From JACCTH01 sp050741915 (GTDB lineage: Bacteria; Actinomycetota; Acidimicrobiia; Spongiisociales; ZC4RG35), in the NCBI GenBank assembly GCA_050741915.1, contig JBOGEX010000089.1, positions 65,101 through 129,100 on the forward strand: DNA of 64,000 bases. Direction: 5' to 3'. Shown here in pieces: positions 43,231 to 51,662 of the stretch. Under the pieces are notes generated by a model. It ran no database searches, was not told the origin of the DNA, and was given only the letters and a program-made list of their open reading frames with translations. Numbering within the stretch: position 1 is the first letter of the stretch; each line of letters starts with the position of its first letter. Made by a program: the position numbers and the translations under genes.

Positions 43231-43630
43231 CGAGTTCAACCTCCATCATCGCTCCGAACCTTCCCCGGGAAACCGCCAGCCCCGAAGTCTCGAGTGACCT
43301 CGCCATCACTTCGATCAACCGCTCAGCCAGACTTGGAGCTGCGGCCTCCGTGAAAGATGGACGCCGGCCTCTCCCAACATCGCCATAAAGAGTGAACTGA
43401 CTGACGACCATCACCTCTCCCGAGATGTCCATTACGGACAGATTCATATGACCTTGGTCGTCGGAGAAGATGCGGAGGCCGGCAACCTTCACGGCCAGAG
43501 CCCGAGCGTCTCGCTCAGTGTCGTCATGGGTTGCTCCCACCAGTACCAGTAGGCCCCCGCCAATCGAGCCCACCACTTCCGAAGCGACCCGGACACTGGC
43601 GCGACTCACCCGCTGGATCACCGCTCGCAT
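43163..43630 (-). CDS. dtd: D-aminoacyl-tRNA deacylase
   Basis: ATG 43630 gives 155 residues beginning MRAVIQRVSRASV. The active-site motifs are MVVSQFTLYGDVGRGRRPSF (the SQxT motif) near 80 and LVNHGPVTILLET near 137, a variant of the usual NxGPxT with Asn-His-Gly. The enzyme removes D-amino acids from tRNA. The C-terminus extends about 10 residues past the usual end, and this part overlaps the 3' end of adnB. The start is 3 bp from the predicted plsB start on the other strand. Confidence 0.93.
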   Translation of the reverse strand: MRAVIQRVSRASVRVASEVVGSIGGGLLVLVGATHDDTERDARALAVKVAGLRIFSDDQGHMNLSVMDISGEVMVVSQFTLYGDVGRGRRPSFTEAAAPSLAERLIEVMARSLETSGLAVSRGRFGAMMEVELVNHGPVTILLETRGGRFVPPRR

Positions 43631-43633
43631 CTC

Positions 43634-45889
43634 TTGAGTCTGACAGAAGTCCATAAGATCGGGCCCGTGACCCTCTGGCCCGAAGATGCGCCAGCGAACG
43701 GCAAGGTGGTCGTGCTGGCCGACGCCTCAAGCCGGGTCGAGCTGAGCCTGATCGACCCGTGGCTCGCCGCCAGCCGACCCGAAGCGGTAACAACCGAACT
43801 GATCCGGCTCGCCCCCTCGCGGCGGCGGAAACGAGGCCAACGCACGGAGCCCAGGCTTGCCGATGTAATGCGGACAGACCATTACCTGCTCCCGCTCCGA
43901 GTCGTGTGGTCGCCGGCGGCCAGGTCGGGAGAGAGGAAGGTCTCCTGGGGGGACGTTCTCAAACTTGGCGACCCCCGCGACCCCGATGCCCTTCGACAGC
44001 GGGTGATCGTTTCTCGCTGGCCTGATCGAGTTACGGTCGTGGCCGGCGCTGGAGCGCGTGCCGACGCACTAGCCGCCGAGCACGAGGGCCGCGAGCTCTC
44101 GTTGATCGAGTGGACCACGCGCCGGGCGTGGCGAGCACTCGACATCGCCGAGCGAGCGATCCGTGGTGATCGCTACAAGGTGCCTCGCTTTATTCACGAG
44201 GAGATCACTTCCCAACCGGCCTTTCGTCTCGAGTCGACAAAGCTCGGAGCGTTGCGGAAGCTGCCGGAAGCTGTCGCCATCGCTCGGGGGCGGTACTACC
44301 TGAAGGAGATCGCAGCCTCACACAGCCCCTTCGTCATCGATCTTTCAGCCAATGTGATCAATTGGGTCATCAAGCAGGGTTACGGCGAAATCATCTACGA
44401 CCGCGACCAGGTGGCGGAGATCAACTCCCTGGGCCGGGAATGGCCACTGGCTTTTCTCCCAGCCCATCGGTCCAATCTCGACCGCCTCACTCTGCAACTG
44501 GTGAAGTGGGAGAACGATCTCCCTCCCAACCACACCGCCGGGGGGATCAACATGAACTTCTTCCCGGTGGGACCATGGGTGAGGCGCAGCGGCGTCTTTT
44601 TCATCCGCCGCAGCTTCAAGGACAACCACCTCTACAAGTTCGTCCTCCGCACGTACCTCGACTATCTGGTTGAGAACCGCTTTCCGCTCGAGTGGTACAT
44701 GGAGGGTGGTCGCTCTCGGACCGGAAAGCTGCTCCCGCCCCGATTCGGGCTTCTCGCCTACATGGTCGATTCCTGGCAACGGGGAAAGAGTGAGGACCTA
44801 ATGTTGGTGCCGGTCTCCATCGTCTACGACCAGATCCAGGACCTGGGCTCATACACGACCGAAGCGCAGGGAGGAGCCAAGGAAGCCGAATCGATGGGGT
44901 GGGCATTGCGCTATGTCCGCTCGCTCCGGCGCAAGTACGGCAACATCCACCTTCGCTTCGGCGAGCCGATTTCGGTGGCTAAGACCATGGCCGGAGCCGA
45001 GGTCGAGGAGGGTTCGACCGATCTTGCCAAGCTGGGCCTCGAGGTCATGCATCGAATTGGGGCTGTGACCCCAATCACGCCGGCCTCGGTTCTTTCGATC
45101 GCGCTGCTTGCGGCCGGTGGCCAAGCTCGCAATCAGGCGGAGCTTCGAGCATTCTGCAGGGAACTCGACGATCTGATCGAACAACTGGGGCTCCCCACCA
45201 CCGGGCCGTTGCGGCTGGAGGACGAGGCCGAGGTCGCCCAGGTGGTGCGGCTTCTGGCCGAACACCACAACGTCAGCGTCTTCGAAGGTACGCAGCCGGT
45301 CTATTACCTGAATCAGCAGCAGGCGTTGCGTGCTTCCTATTACCGCAACACGGTGGCTCATCATTTCCTCGGCCGGGCAGTGCTGGAAATGGCTTTGGCC
45401 GGTTTGGACCAGACCCGCTCGATCGATGAACCCCAGCTGTGGGACCGAGTCGCACAGCTACGCGACTTGCTCAAGTTCGAGTACTTCTTCCCCGACCGAG
45501 AAGCGTTCATCGATTCGATCACGGCCGATCTCCGCCAGAACTCCCCGAGATGGCACAACTCGAAGCCGAAGACCATCCTCGACAAACTGCATCCACCAAC
45601 AGCGGCCTGGGTGGTCAAGCCCCTCCTTCAGTCGTACCTGGTGGTCGCCGACGAACTCCGCGCCCGCTCGGAGCCGATATCTGAGGTGAAAGCGTTCATT
45701 GCCACCTGCCTCAAGCGCGGCGAGGAATATCGGTTGCAAGGGTTGATCGGGGCCGACGGAGTCTCGACCGTCCTCTTCCAGCAGGCGCTGGCATTGGCCC
45801 GCAACCGCCATCTGGTCGACGTTGCGGACCCCGAAGGACGAGCTGCCTTCAGCGCCGAGATCCGAGCCGCCCTATCCGTACTTGCCTAG
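43634..45889 (+). CDS. plsB: Glycerol-3-phosphate acyltransferase (PlsB type)
   Basis: 751 residues from TTG 43634; GTG 43667 is an alternative that would leave room for promoters. The acyltransferase motifs are FLPAHRSNLDRLTL (the NHxxxxD-type block with HRSNLD) near 280 and YMEGGRSRTGKLLPPRFG near 355. The protein acylates glycerol-3-phosphate at sn-1 at the membrane. Length and C-terminal helical domain fit the large PlsB/mycobacterial PlsB2 class. With plsX at 5.3 kb, both acylation routes are represented in this window. Confidence 0.93.
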   Translation: MSLTEVHKIGPVTLWPEDAPANGKVVVLADASSRVELSLIDPWLAASRPEAVTTELIRLAPSRRRKRGQRTEPRLADVMRTDHYLLPLRVVWSPAARSGERKVSWGDVLKLGDPRDPDALRQRVIVSRWPDRVTVVAGAGARADALAAEHEGRELSLIEWTTRRAWRALDIAERAIRGDRYKVPRFIHEEITSQPAFRLESTKLGALRKLPEAVAIARGRYYLKEIAASHSPFVIDLSANVINWVIKQGYGEIIYDRDQVAEINSLGREWPLAFLPAHRSNLDRLTLQLVKWENDLPPNHTAGGINMNFFPVGPWVRRSGVFFIRRSFKDNHLYKFVLRTYLDYLVENRFPLEWYMEGGRSRTGKLLPPRFGLLAYMVDSWQRGKSEDLMLVPVSIVYDQIQDLGSYTTEAQGGAKEAESMGWALRYVRSLRRKYGNIHLRFGEPISVAKTMAGAEVEEGSTDLAKLGLEVMHRIGAVTPITPASVLSIALLAAGGQARNQAELRAFCRELDDLIEQLGLPTTGPLRLEDEAEVAQVVRLLAEHHNVSVFEGTQPVYYLNQQQALRASYYRNTVAHHFLGRAVLEMALAGLDQTRSIDEPQLWDRVAQLRDLLKFEYFFPDREAFIDSITADLRQNSPRWHNSKPKTILDKLHPPTAAWVVKPLLQSYLVVADELRARSEPISEVKAFIATCLKRGEEYRLQGLIGADGVSTVLFQQALALARNRHLVDVADPEGRAAFSAEIRAALSVLA

Positions 45890-45900
45890 CTTTCCCACCC

Positions 45901-46013
45901 ATCTGCGAAGGTTTGCGCGGGCCTGGGCCGCGAGGAACTTCACAGAACCCGCTTGCCTTCCTATCTGTGAAGGTTTGCGCGGGCCTGGGCCGCGAGGAAC
46001 TTCACAGAACCCG
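45901..46013. repeat. Tandem 51-bp hairpin repeat after plsB
   Basis: Two copies (45901-45951 and 45963-46013) differ at one base and are separated by 11 bp. Copy 2 has a perfect 9-bp outer stem, TCTGTGAAG (45964-45972) and CTTCACAGA (46000-46008), and an inner GC-rich stem around GGGCCTGGGCC; the single difference in copy 1 makes a G-C to G-T type mismatch in that stem. They fill the gap between convergent plsB and the ABC exporter and could act as a double terminator, though no U-runs follow. Confidence 0.85.
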
Positions 46014-46053
46014 GCTCTTCAGGTCGCGAGAGCACGCTCGAGCCAACCCTTCA

Positions 46054-47214
46054 TCACGGGCGGGTGATGACCCGACGCAGTCGCCACGAGGCAATCAGAA
46101 GCAGCACCAGGGCATAGGCTGCCAGTACCGAAATCTCGAGGCCGATGTCGAGGAGGCCTCCGCCGTCGCGAATCTTGGCAAAGCCATCGAGCGCCCAGGC
46201 ATGAGGCGTGAGGTGAGCGACCCGTTGCAACGTGGGTGAGAAAAGCTGAATCGGGAGCATGGCGCCCCCGAGGGCTGCCATCCCCAGGCCGACTATCACT
46301 CCGACACCCCCCGCCTGCTCGGCATTGCGGAAGATGGTCCCCAGGAGCATCGCCGCCCCGGCCCCGACGGCGGAGAAGACGACGACGATGGCGAGAGCTC
46401 CGAGCGGATCGCCCCAGTCGACACCAAAGATCAATAGCGCCCCAGCCATGATGTAAAGGCCCTGCACCGCCACCACCAAGAACCGCCCACTGGCTTCGCC
46501 GGTGATGATGGTCGGCACTGAGGTGGGGGTGGCCAGCATCCGACGCGACAAGCCCAGCTCGCGGGTCTGGATCAGCACCGCCGCACCGGAAAGAGCCGTG
46601 ACGAACATGAACAAGACCAGTTGGCTGGAGGCACCGATGTCGAAGCGCCCGAGAGTGGCAGGGAACAAGGACTCGCCCACTGTTGTCACTGTCACTCCGG
46701 GTGCCGGCAATTGTGACGCGACCATCCGCGCCGTCAGCAGCGCCTCGTCGAAGGGCGCAAGGTTCTGCGAGGCGACGAAGCCGGCGGCATTAGCCGCTAG
46801 AACACTTCGCTGAACGACTTCGCCAATGACCGGACGCAACGCTGCCCCGACTCCGCCGGGGCGGGAGATCAAACCAACTTCGCTCGCATCGCCAGCCGCC
46901 AGCTTCTGGTCGAAGTCGGCGGGAATCGTCAAGGCCGCACTGAGCGAACCGCGTTCCACTCCCTCCACCATTTCCGCCTCGTTCGCCAGCTCAACCAGAT
47001 CGACCCCGTCGGCCGAGCCCAGGTTCTCGATGATCTCTGCTCCCACGGTGCCCGGCGAAGGAGCGAGCACACCAAGACGGGGAGCGAAGCTGCCCCCGAA
47101 TTGGAGTCCGATCAGCAGGATCAATGCCAGAGGAAAGATGAAGATGAAGAAGATCGCTGAGCGATCGCGAAACATCCGAACGAGGTTGTTGCGAGCGATG
47201 GCGAGCACTTTCAT
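46054..47214 (-). CDS. ABC-2 type exporter permease
   Basis: ATG 47214, overlapping the upstream permease stop as ATGA, gives 386 residues. One N-terminal membrane helix (MKVLAIARNNLVRMFRDRSA then IFFIFIFPLALILL) is followed by an extracytoplasmic domain of about 170 residues and five C-terminal helices, the ABC-2 (NatB/YhaP-like) layout. With the next permease and the ATPase it forms a heterodimeric exporter for a drug, lipid or ion; the substrate is not evident. Confidence 0.88.
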   Translation of the reverse strand: MKVLAIARNNLVRMFRDRSAIFFIFIFPLALILLIGLQFGGSFAPRLGVLAPSPGTVGAEIIENLGSADGVDLVELANEAEMVEGVERGSLSAALTIPADFDQKLAAGDASEVGLISRPGGVGAALRPVIGEVVQRSVLAANAAGFVASQNLAPFDEALLTARMVASQLPAPGVTVTTVGESLFPATLGRFDIGASSQLVLFMFVTALSGAAVLIQTRELGLSRRMLATPTSVPTIITGEASGRFLVVAVQGLYIMAGALLIFGVDWGDPLGALAIVVVFSAVGAGAAMLLGTIFRNAEQAGGVGVIVGLGMAALGGAMLPIQLFSPTLQRVAHLTPHAWALDGFAKIRDGGGLLDIGLEISVLAAYALVLLLIASWRLRRVITRP

Positions 47215-48374
47215 GGCGAAACCTGCCTTCGAATCAAGACCGCGGCCACGGCCGATGTAACGACTGCGATCACCATCAGCCAGCCCACCGCTCCGAATGC
47301 AGCCGCCGCCGACTCGCCTCCGGCCAGGTCGGCGAGGCCCCGGCTGAACCAGTAGTGAGGCGTAACGGCAGTGAGCTTGGCCAAAATCCCGCCGTCCTGG
47401 CCGATGGGAAAAAAGGCCCCTCCCAGGAGCCCGAGAACCGTGGCGACTATGCCCTGAATGTTGCCCGCCTGCTCGGGGGTCTTGGCCATGCCCGTCGTCA
47501 CGGCCGAGATGCCTACCGCAGCCAGCACCCCGGAAACGACCAGCAGCGCCACTCCGAGGGGATTTCCCCATTTGGCATTCATGAGAACGATTCCCGCCAC
47601 GATCAAAACCAGCAGCGAGAACACGCCGAGGATGATCGACACAACCGACTTGGCCGCCAGCACCGAAGCCGGCCGGGTCGGCGTTGCCAGAATCCGCTGG
47701 AGAGTGCCATCTCGTCGTTCTTCGAGCAGGCTCAGCAGCCCGGTTTGGGCAGTGAACAGGAGGAAGAACATCGCCATCCCGGCAATAGTCGAGGTATTGG
47801 CATCGAGTTGACGAACATCGGCGGTGACTTCGCCCAGCGAAACCAGGGATTGGCCGGCGGTATCGATCGCTGCCGGAACGACGTCGGTCGGATCGCCGCC
47901 ACTGGCGATGGCGGAGGCTATGGCGACCTGCGTGGTCTGGAGGGAACTGCTGTAGCTGCGGGCGATCCCCGAGGCGATCTGGGTGGCGATGCCTTCATCG
48001 ATGTCGCCCAGCACCTCGAGCTCTCCAATCTCACCCTGGTTGAGATTGACGTCGAAGTCATCTGGAACTACGAAAACTGCCTCGACCTCACCGTCACCGA
48101 GGGCCGCTTCCGCCTCAGCACGATCCGTGAAGGATTGCCACGTTCCACCTATCTGCGTGCTGATTTCCTCGAGTGCCGATGAGGTTGCGGTCGCTTCGCT
48201 TGCGACGAGACCGAGATCGGGAGCAAAGGTCCCGGAGTCGCTGAACGCCGAACCGAAAACCGTGTTAAAGATGAAGGCCAGCGCTAGCGGCGCGATGAGC
48301 CCGATGATGAACACGGACTTGTCTCGGATCCGCAGCCTCAAGTCTTTGATCGCGATGTGGGCAATGTTCCTCAT
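47211..48374 (-). CDS. ABC-2 type exporter permease
   Basis: 387 residues with the same design as its partner: helix 1 in SVFIIGLIAPLALAFIFNTV, an extracytoplasmic domain (about 40-190) rich in acidic residues, and five membrane helices from about 200 on, including the EERRDGTLQRILATPTRP coupling segment. It overlaps the ATPase and the second permease by 4 bp on each side. It is probably a paralogue of the downstream permease. Confidence 0.9.
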   Translation of the reverse strand: MRNIAHIAIKDLRLRIRDKSVFIIGLIAPLALAFIFNTVFGSAFSDSGTFAPDLGLVASEATATSSALEEISTQIGGTWQSFTDRAEAEAALGDGEVEAVFVVPDDFDVNLNQGEIGELEVLGDIDEGIATQIASGIARSYSSSLQTTQVAIASAIASGGDPTDVVPAAIDTAGQSLVSLGEVTADVRQLDANTSTIAGMAMFFLLFTAQTGLLSLLEERRDGTLQRILATPTRPASVLAAKSVVSIILGVFSLLVLIVAGIVLMNAKWGNPLGVALLVVSGVLAAVGISAVTTGMAKTPEQAGNIQGIVATVLGLLGGAFFPIGQDGGILAKLTAVTPHYWFSRGLADLAGGESAAAAFGAVGWLMVIAVVTSAVAAVLIRRQVSP

Positions 48375-49312
48375 ACGTCTCGCAAGGCCTTTCCGGTCAA
48401 ATGGAGGAATACCGCCTCAAGGTCGGGTTGCTCAATCTCCACCCCCGAGACCGACATGCCTGCTTCCCCCGCCTTCGAAAGGATGGTGGCCAGATGGGCG
48501 CTCGCATCCTCTACCAGCATGGTGACTCCCGATTCGCTTTCTCCTGCCTCGGCGACTCCATCTGACGTCGACAACCGGCGCACGACCTCGGACAGCGATC
48601 CGGAGCCGGTAATAGTCACTCGATCTCTCTCGCCGACCAATTCCACCAGCTCGCGGCGGGTGCCTTCGGCGATGATCTTCCCCTGATCGATGATCCCCAC
48701 TCGATCGCAAAGGCGTTCGGCCTCTTCCATGTAATGAGTGGTGTAGAGGACGGCGATACCGGCCGAGGAAAGCTCCTCGACTGCTTCGAGGATGGCATTG
48801 CGGGACTGGGGGTCTACTCCGACCGTCGGCTCATCGAGGATCAGCAGTTCGGGGTTGTGAAGGAGGCCGATGCCGATGTTGAGACGGCGCTTCATTCCTC
48901 CGGAGAACTCCTTGGTGAGATCCTTCTGGCGTTCGTCAAGGCCAACCACCTCGAGGACCCGCTCGGCCCGCTGGGCCAGCTCGGCTCCCCCCATCCCGTA
49001 GAGGCGTCCAAAAAATTCGAGGTTCTCCCGGGCGGTCAGGTCGGGGTATATGGCCAGCTCCTGGGGCACCAATCCCATCCGGCGCTTGGGCGTCACCGAC
49101 TTGGGGCTGATCAGCTCGCCCCCCACCCGCACCTCGCCCTCGTCGGCCTGCAAAAGGCCGGCGATCATCGAGATGGTCGTGGTCTTGCCGGCGCCGTTGG
49201 GTCCCAGCAGTCCATAGGTCTCGCCCTCGCCGATTGTGAATCCGACCCCATTGACTGCCATCAGGTCACCGAAGCTCTTGGCCAGCCCCTTCGCCACCAT
49301 GACATCGGTCAT
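48371..49312 (-). CDS. ABC exporter ATP-binding protein
   Basis: This 313-residue ATPase has Walker A LLGPNGAGKTTT near 36, the signature EFSGGMKRRLNIGIGL near 133 with Walker B LLILDEPTVGVDP near 153, and the switch His in YTTHYMEEAERLCDRVG near 190. A C-terminal DrrA-like extension (about 215-313) ends in ALRDV. It is first in the three-gene exporter operon. The GVDP form is typical of drug or antibiotic exporters, but this is not proof of substrate. Confidence 0.93.
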   Translation of the reverse strand: MTDVMVAKGLAKSFGDLMAVNGVGFTIGEGETYGLLGPNGAGKTTTISMIAGLLQADEGEVRVGGELISPKSVTPKRRMGLVPQELAIYPDLTARENLEFFGRLYGMGGAELAQRAERVLEVVGLDERQKDLTKEFSGGMKRRLNIGIGLLHNPELLILDEPTVGVDPQSRNAILEAVEELSSAGIAVLYTTHYMEEAERLCDRVGIIDQGKIIAEGTRRELVELVGERDRVTITGSGSLSEVVRRLSTSDGVAEAGESESGVTMLVEDASAHLATILSKAGEAGMSVSGVEIEQPDLEAVFLHLTGKALRDV

Positions 49313-49377
49313 CGTTTTCTCTCCTTCTTTCCTACCCGGTCGATCAGTTGCTGCATCGCTTGCAAGTGTTCTCCCAT

Positions 49378-49428
49378 GCGAACCCTGGGTTGAGCCGGCG
49401 AAACCGACGCCTACGGCCCACAGAATCT
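49378..49428. repeat. Dispersed intergenic hairpin repeat, copy C
   Basis: This 51-bp copy lies between the radical SAM stop and the ABC ATPase start. It is the reverse complement of copy A with 27 identical core bases, and it shares the CCCACAGAATC end with copy B. Confidence 0.75.
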
Positions 49429-49437
49429 AAGAACGGG

Positions 49438-50745
49438 CTACTGAGAGGTGATCGCGAGCACCTGGGACGGAGTTGGTTCCGCGCAGCAGAACCAAGGCTC
49501 AGTGAGATGAGGTCGCCTTCGATCTTCAACCTTGGGCATTGGCTCGGAGAACACGAACTCCCACATCCTGGCCAAGGTCTGGAGGGGTGAACGGCCCGCT
49601 CCGGCTTCGGCGATCTGCGCCAGCGCCCGCTGCTGTTCTTCAACTTCTGCCGACGCCGACCAGAAATGACTCAAAGACGCCTCGTCATAGTCCCCCATCC
49701 CGGGAGCATCGGCAAGGAGGCTTCCCGGCGGGACCAATAGCCGAATGGAGAGCTGGACCGGATCGACCGTGTCGAGCAAGTCATGCGCCTGGAGAAATCG
49801 GAGGATCGAGGCAAGATCGCCAGGCTCGGACCAGGGCGTGAATGGCAACCACGAGGGTCGGATGTCGATCCCGGCCGCGTTCATGATCGAGACTGCCCGG
49901 CTCATATCGGCGCTGGTGTGACCCTTGTCGAGGGTCTCCAGCACCCGATCGTTCGTCGTCTCGAAGGCCGAAACCACAAACAGCACGCCCAGTTGTGCCA
50001 CCCGGGGCCAGACCGCTTCGTGGTCGAGGACGTGTGAGACCTTCACCGTCAGATCAAATGTGATCGCAGGGAATCGCTCATGGGCCTCGGCCAGTAGATC
50101 CAGCGAATAGCGAGGAGCGTTGAGGAAGTCAGGGTCACCGAAGGTGATGTGAGTGGCGCCGGCAGCCACCTGCTGATCGATGTCGGAGAGCACCACCTCG
50201 GCGCCCGTGATTCGGTATCGACCGTCGTAAACCGCTGGAATCGGACAGTGCTTGCATCGGTGACGGCACCCATGGCTGGCTTCGACGTATCCAACCGTCC
50301 GCTCGTTGTTCCCCAACTTCAGGTGAGCGTACCGATGCAGCGCGGGGAGATTCCCACGATTGGGCTGTGCGAAGCGGTGGCGCCCCAGGTCGACTCGGTC
50401 CGATTCGTCCCCCCCGGCCCAACGCACCAGACTGCTCTCGTATTCGCCGATGATTTGGGTCGTCCCCGACGGAGCGAGTCCGGCATAAAGGCCGTATAAG
50501 GCAATCGGCGCCTGTCGAAAGCTTCGCACGCGCTCGATAGCTGCCCGGACAAGACGCATGGCGGTATGCATCGGAACTGAGAAGGCGATCCGGTCGGCCC
50601 ACGAAAACAGCGCCTCGTTCCATTCCTCCACCGCCAAATCGAGGCAACGAACGTCATGTCCGGCCGCTTCGAGCCGAGCGGCGGGGGAAGCCAAGTGAAG
50701 GGGTTGGTGACCCAACTCGTAGGTTGACACCAAAAGTATCCGCAC
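49438..50745 (-). CDS. CCAEP-tail radical SAM protein
   Basis: 435 residues from GTG 50745. An N-terminal Rossmann-like, B12-binding-like domain (MRILLVSTYELGHQPLHLAS, about 1-150) lacks the DxHxxG cobalamin loop. The radical SAM core has the cluster motif CRHRCKHC near residue 160 and GDPDFLNAPRYSL near 205. The C-terminus carries WFCCAEP 11 residues before the end, the hallmark of the CUAEP/CCAEP-tail family in which some members use selenocysteine. Here both residues are TGC-encoded Cys. The reaction is unknown. It is divergent from a hydrolase gene with 23 bp between. Confidence 0.85.
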   Translation of the reverse strand: MRILLVSTYELGHQPLHLASPAARLEAAGHDVRCLDLAVEEWNEALFSWADRIAFSVPMHTAMRLVRAAIERVRSFRQAPIALYGLYAGLAPSGTTQIIGEYESSLVRWAGGDESDRVDLGRHRFAQPNRGNLPALHRYAHLKLGNNERTVGYVEASHGCRHRCKHCPIPAVYDGRYRITGAEVVLSDIDQQVAAGATHITFGDPDFLNAPRYSLDLLAEAHERFPAITFDLTVKVSHVLDHEAVWPRVAQLGVLFVVSAFETTNDRVLETLDKGHTSADMSRAVSIMNAAGIDIRPSWLPFTPWSEPGDLASILRFLQAHDLLDTVDPVQLSIRLLVPPGSLLADAPGMGDYDEASLSHFWSASAEVEEQQRALAQIAEAGAGRSPLQTLARMWEFVFSEPMPKVEDRRRPHLTEPWFCCAEPTPSQVLAITSQ

Positions 50746-50768
50746 CGGGTCAGGCTACCGTCGGGCCC

Positions 50769-51662
50769 ATGCAGGGCAGATTTGTCCCTATCGCGACCGG
50801 CCCGTTGTTCGTTCGCAACTTTGGCGGCGAAGGCGCGCCGATCATCGCCGTCCACGGCCTGGGGGGCTCGCACCTGAACTGGGTGCCGGCGGCGCCGTTC
50901 CTCTCCAGGCTCGGTCGCTTCTACGCCTTCGATCTTCCTGGCTTCGGTTACTCCCCACCCCATCGCTCCTATTCGCTGCGCGATCACAAAAACGTGACCA
51001 TCGATTTTCTCGAGGGCCTCGGGGGACAAGCGCTCTTGATTGGGAACTCGATGGGCGGTCTCATCACGCTCCTGGTGGCAGCTGAGCGGAGCGACCTCCT
51101 GACTGGCCTCGTTCTGCTGGCGCCGGCGTCTCCTCCCCGACTCGATGACCCGCGGATCGACCGGGTGGTCGCCAAGCGTCTCCTTCTGCAAGGTGTTCCC
51201 CTCGTCGGAGAGGCGGTGGTCAACCGATATTGGCGATCGACCAGCGCCGCTCAGCAAATTCGCGACACGCTTGCCATCGTCTGTTATCACCCAGAGAGGA
51301 TCCCTCCCGACGTCTGGCCGGACGCCGTTGCCCTCGCCGAGGCGAGACGCCGCCAGCCCTGGGCGATTGATGCATTGGTTCGGTCCGGCCGGTCCACTGG
51401 GGCGGTGCTCGCTCGCCGCCGCGAGTTCGACCAAACAGTCGAGCGAGTTGCGACCCCAACGCTCGTCATCCAGGGAGCTCATGATCGGGTGGTGGCGGGA
51501 TCGGGGCCTGAGCGCATCGCCAAGCTCCGAAGGGATTGGACCCACATCGTCATGCCTGACGCGGGACATTGCCCGCAGCTCGAGGCACCGCGCCAGTTTG
51601 CTCAGTTGGTGGAAGAATGGCGGAAGGCGGAAAACCGGGGGCGAGTAACCTCGTCGACATGA
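50769..51662 (+). CDS. Alpha/beta hydrolase
   Basis: ATG 50769 gives 297 residues. The Ser-Asp-His triad lies in IGNSMGGLITL near 97, IQGAHDRVVAG near 240 and DAGHCPQLEAP near 272, with the oxyanion segment AVHGLGGSHLNW near 32. It overlaps aceE by ATGA, so it is translationally coupled to pyruvate dehydrogenase E1, an unusual partner. Substrate is unknown. The very short gap to the radical SAM gene means both promoters overlap. Confidence 0.87.
   Translation: MQGRFVPIATGPLFVRNFGGEGAPIIAVHGLGGSHLNWVPAAPFLSRLGRFYAFDLPGFGYSPPHRSYSLRDHKNVTIDFLEGLGGQALLIGNSMGGLITLLVAAERSDLLTGLVLLAPASPPRLDDPRIDRVVAKRLLLQGVPLVGEAVVNRYWRSTSAAQQIRDTLAIVCYHPERIPPDVWPDAVALAEARRRQPWAIDALVRSGRSTGAVLARRREFDQTVERVATPTLVIQGAHDRVVAGSGPERIAKLRRDWTHIVMPDAGHCPQLEAPRQFAQLVEEWRKAENRGRVTSST

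Noticed and set aside
45901..46013. Possible CRISPR array
   Set aside because: There are only two units, an 11-bp spacer and no cas genes; it fits tandem hairpins better.
47215..47571. N-terminal extension of the ABC-2 permease
   Set aside because: The upstream 119 codons overlap the other permease gene out of frame and are Arg/Gly-rich; the ATGA overlap start at 47214 fits the membrane topology.
49470..49490. Selenocysteine codon in the radical SAM tail
   Set aside because: The codons are TGC TGC, not TGA, so no recoding is needed.
50319..51569. 416-codon minus-strand ORF
   Set aside because: It covers the alpha/beta hydrolase and radical SAM genes in an antisense frame with Arg/Ser-rich composition; both sense genes have clear catalytic motifs.
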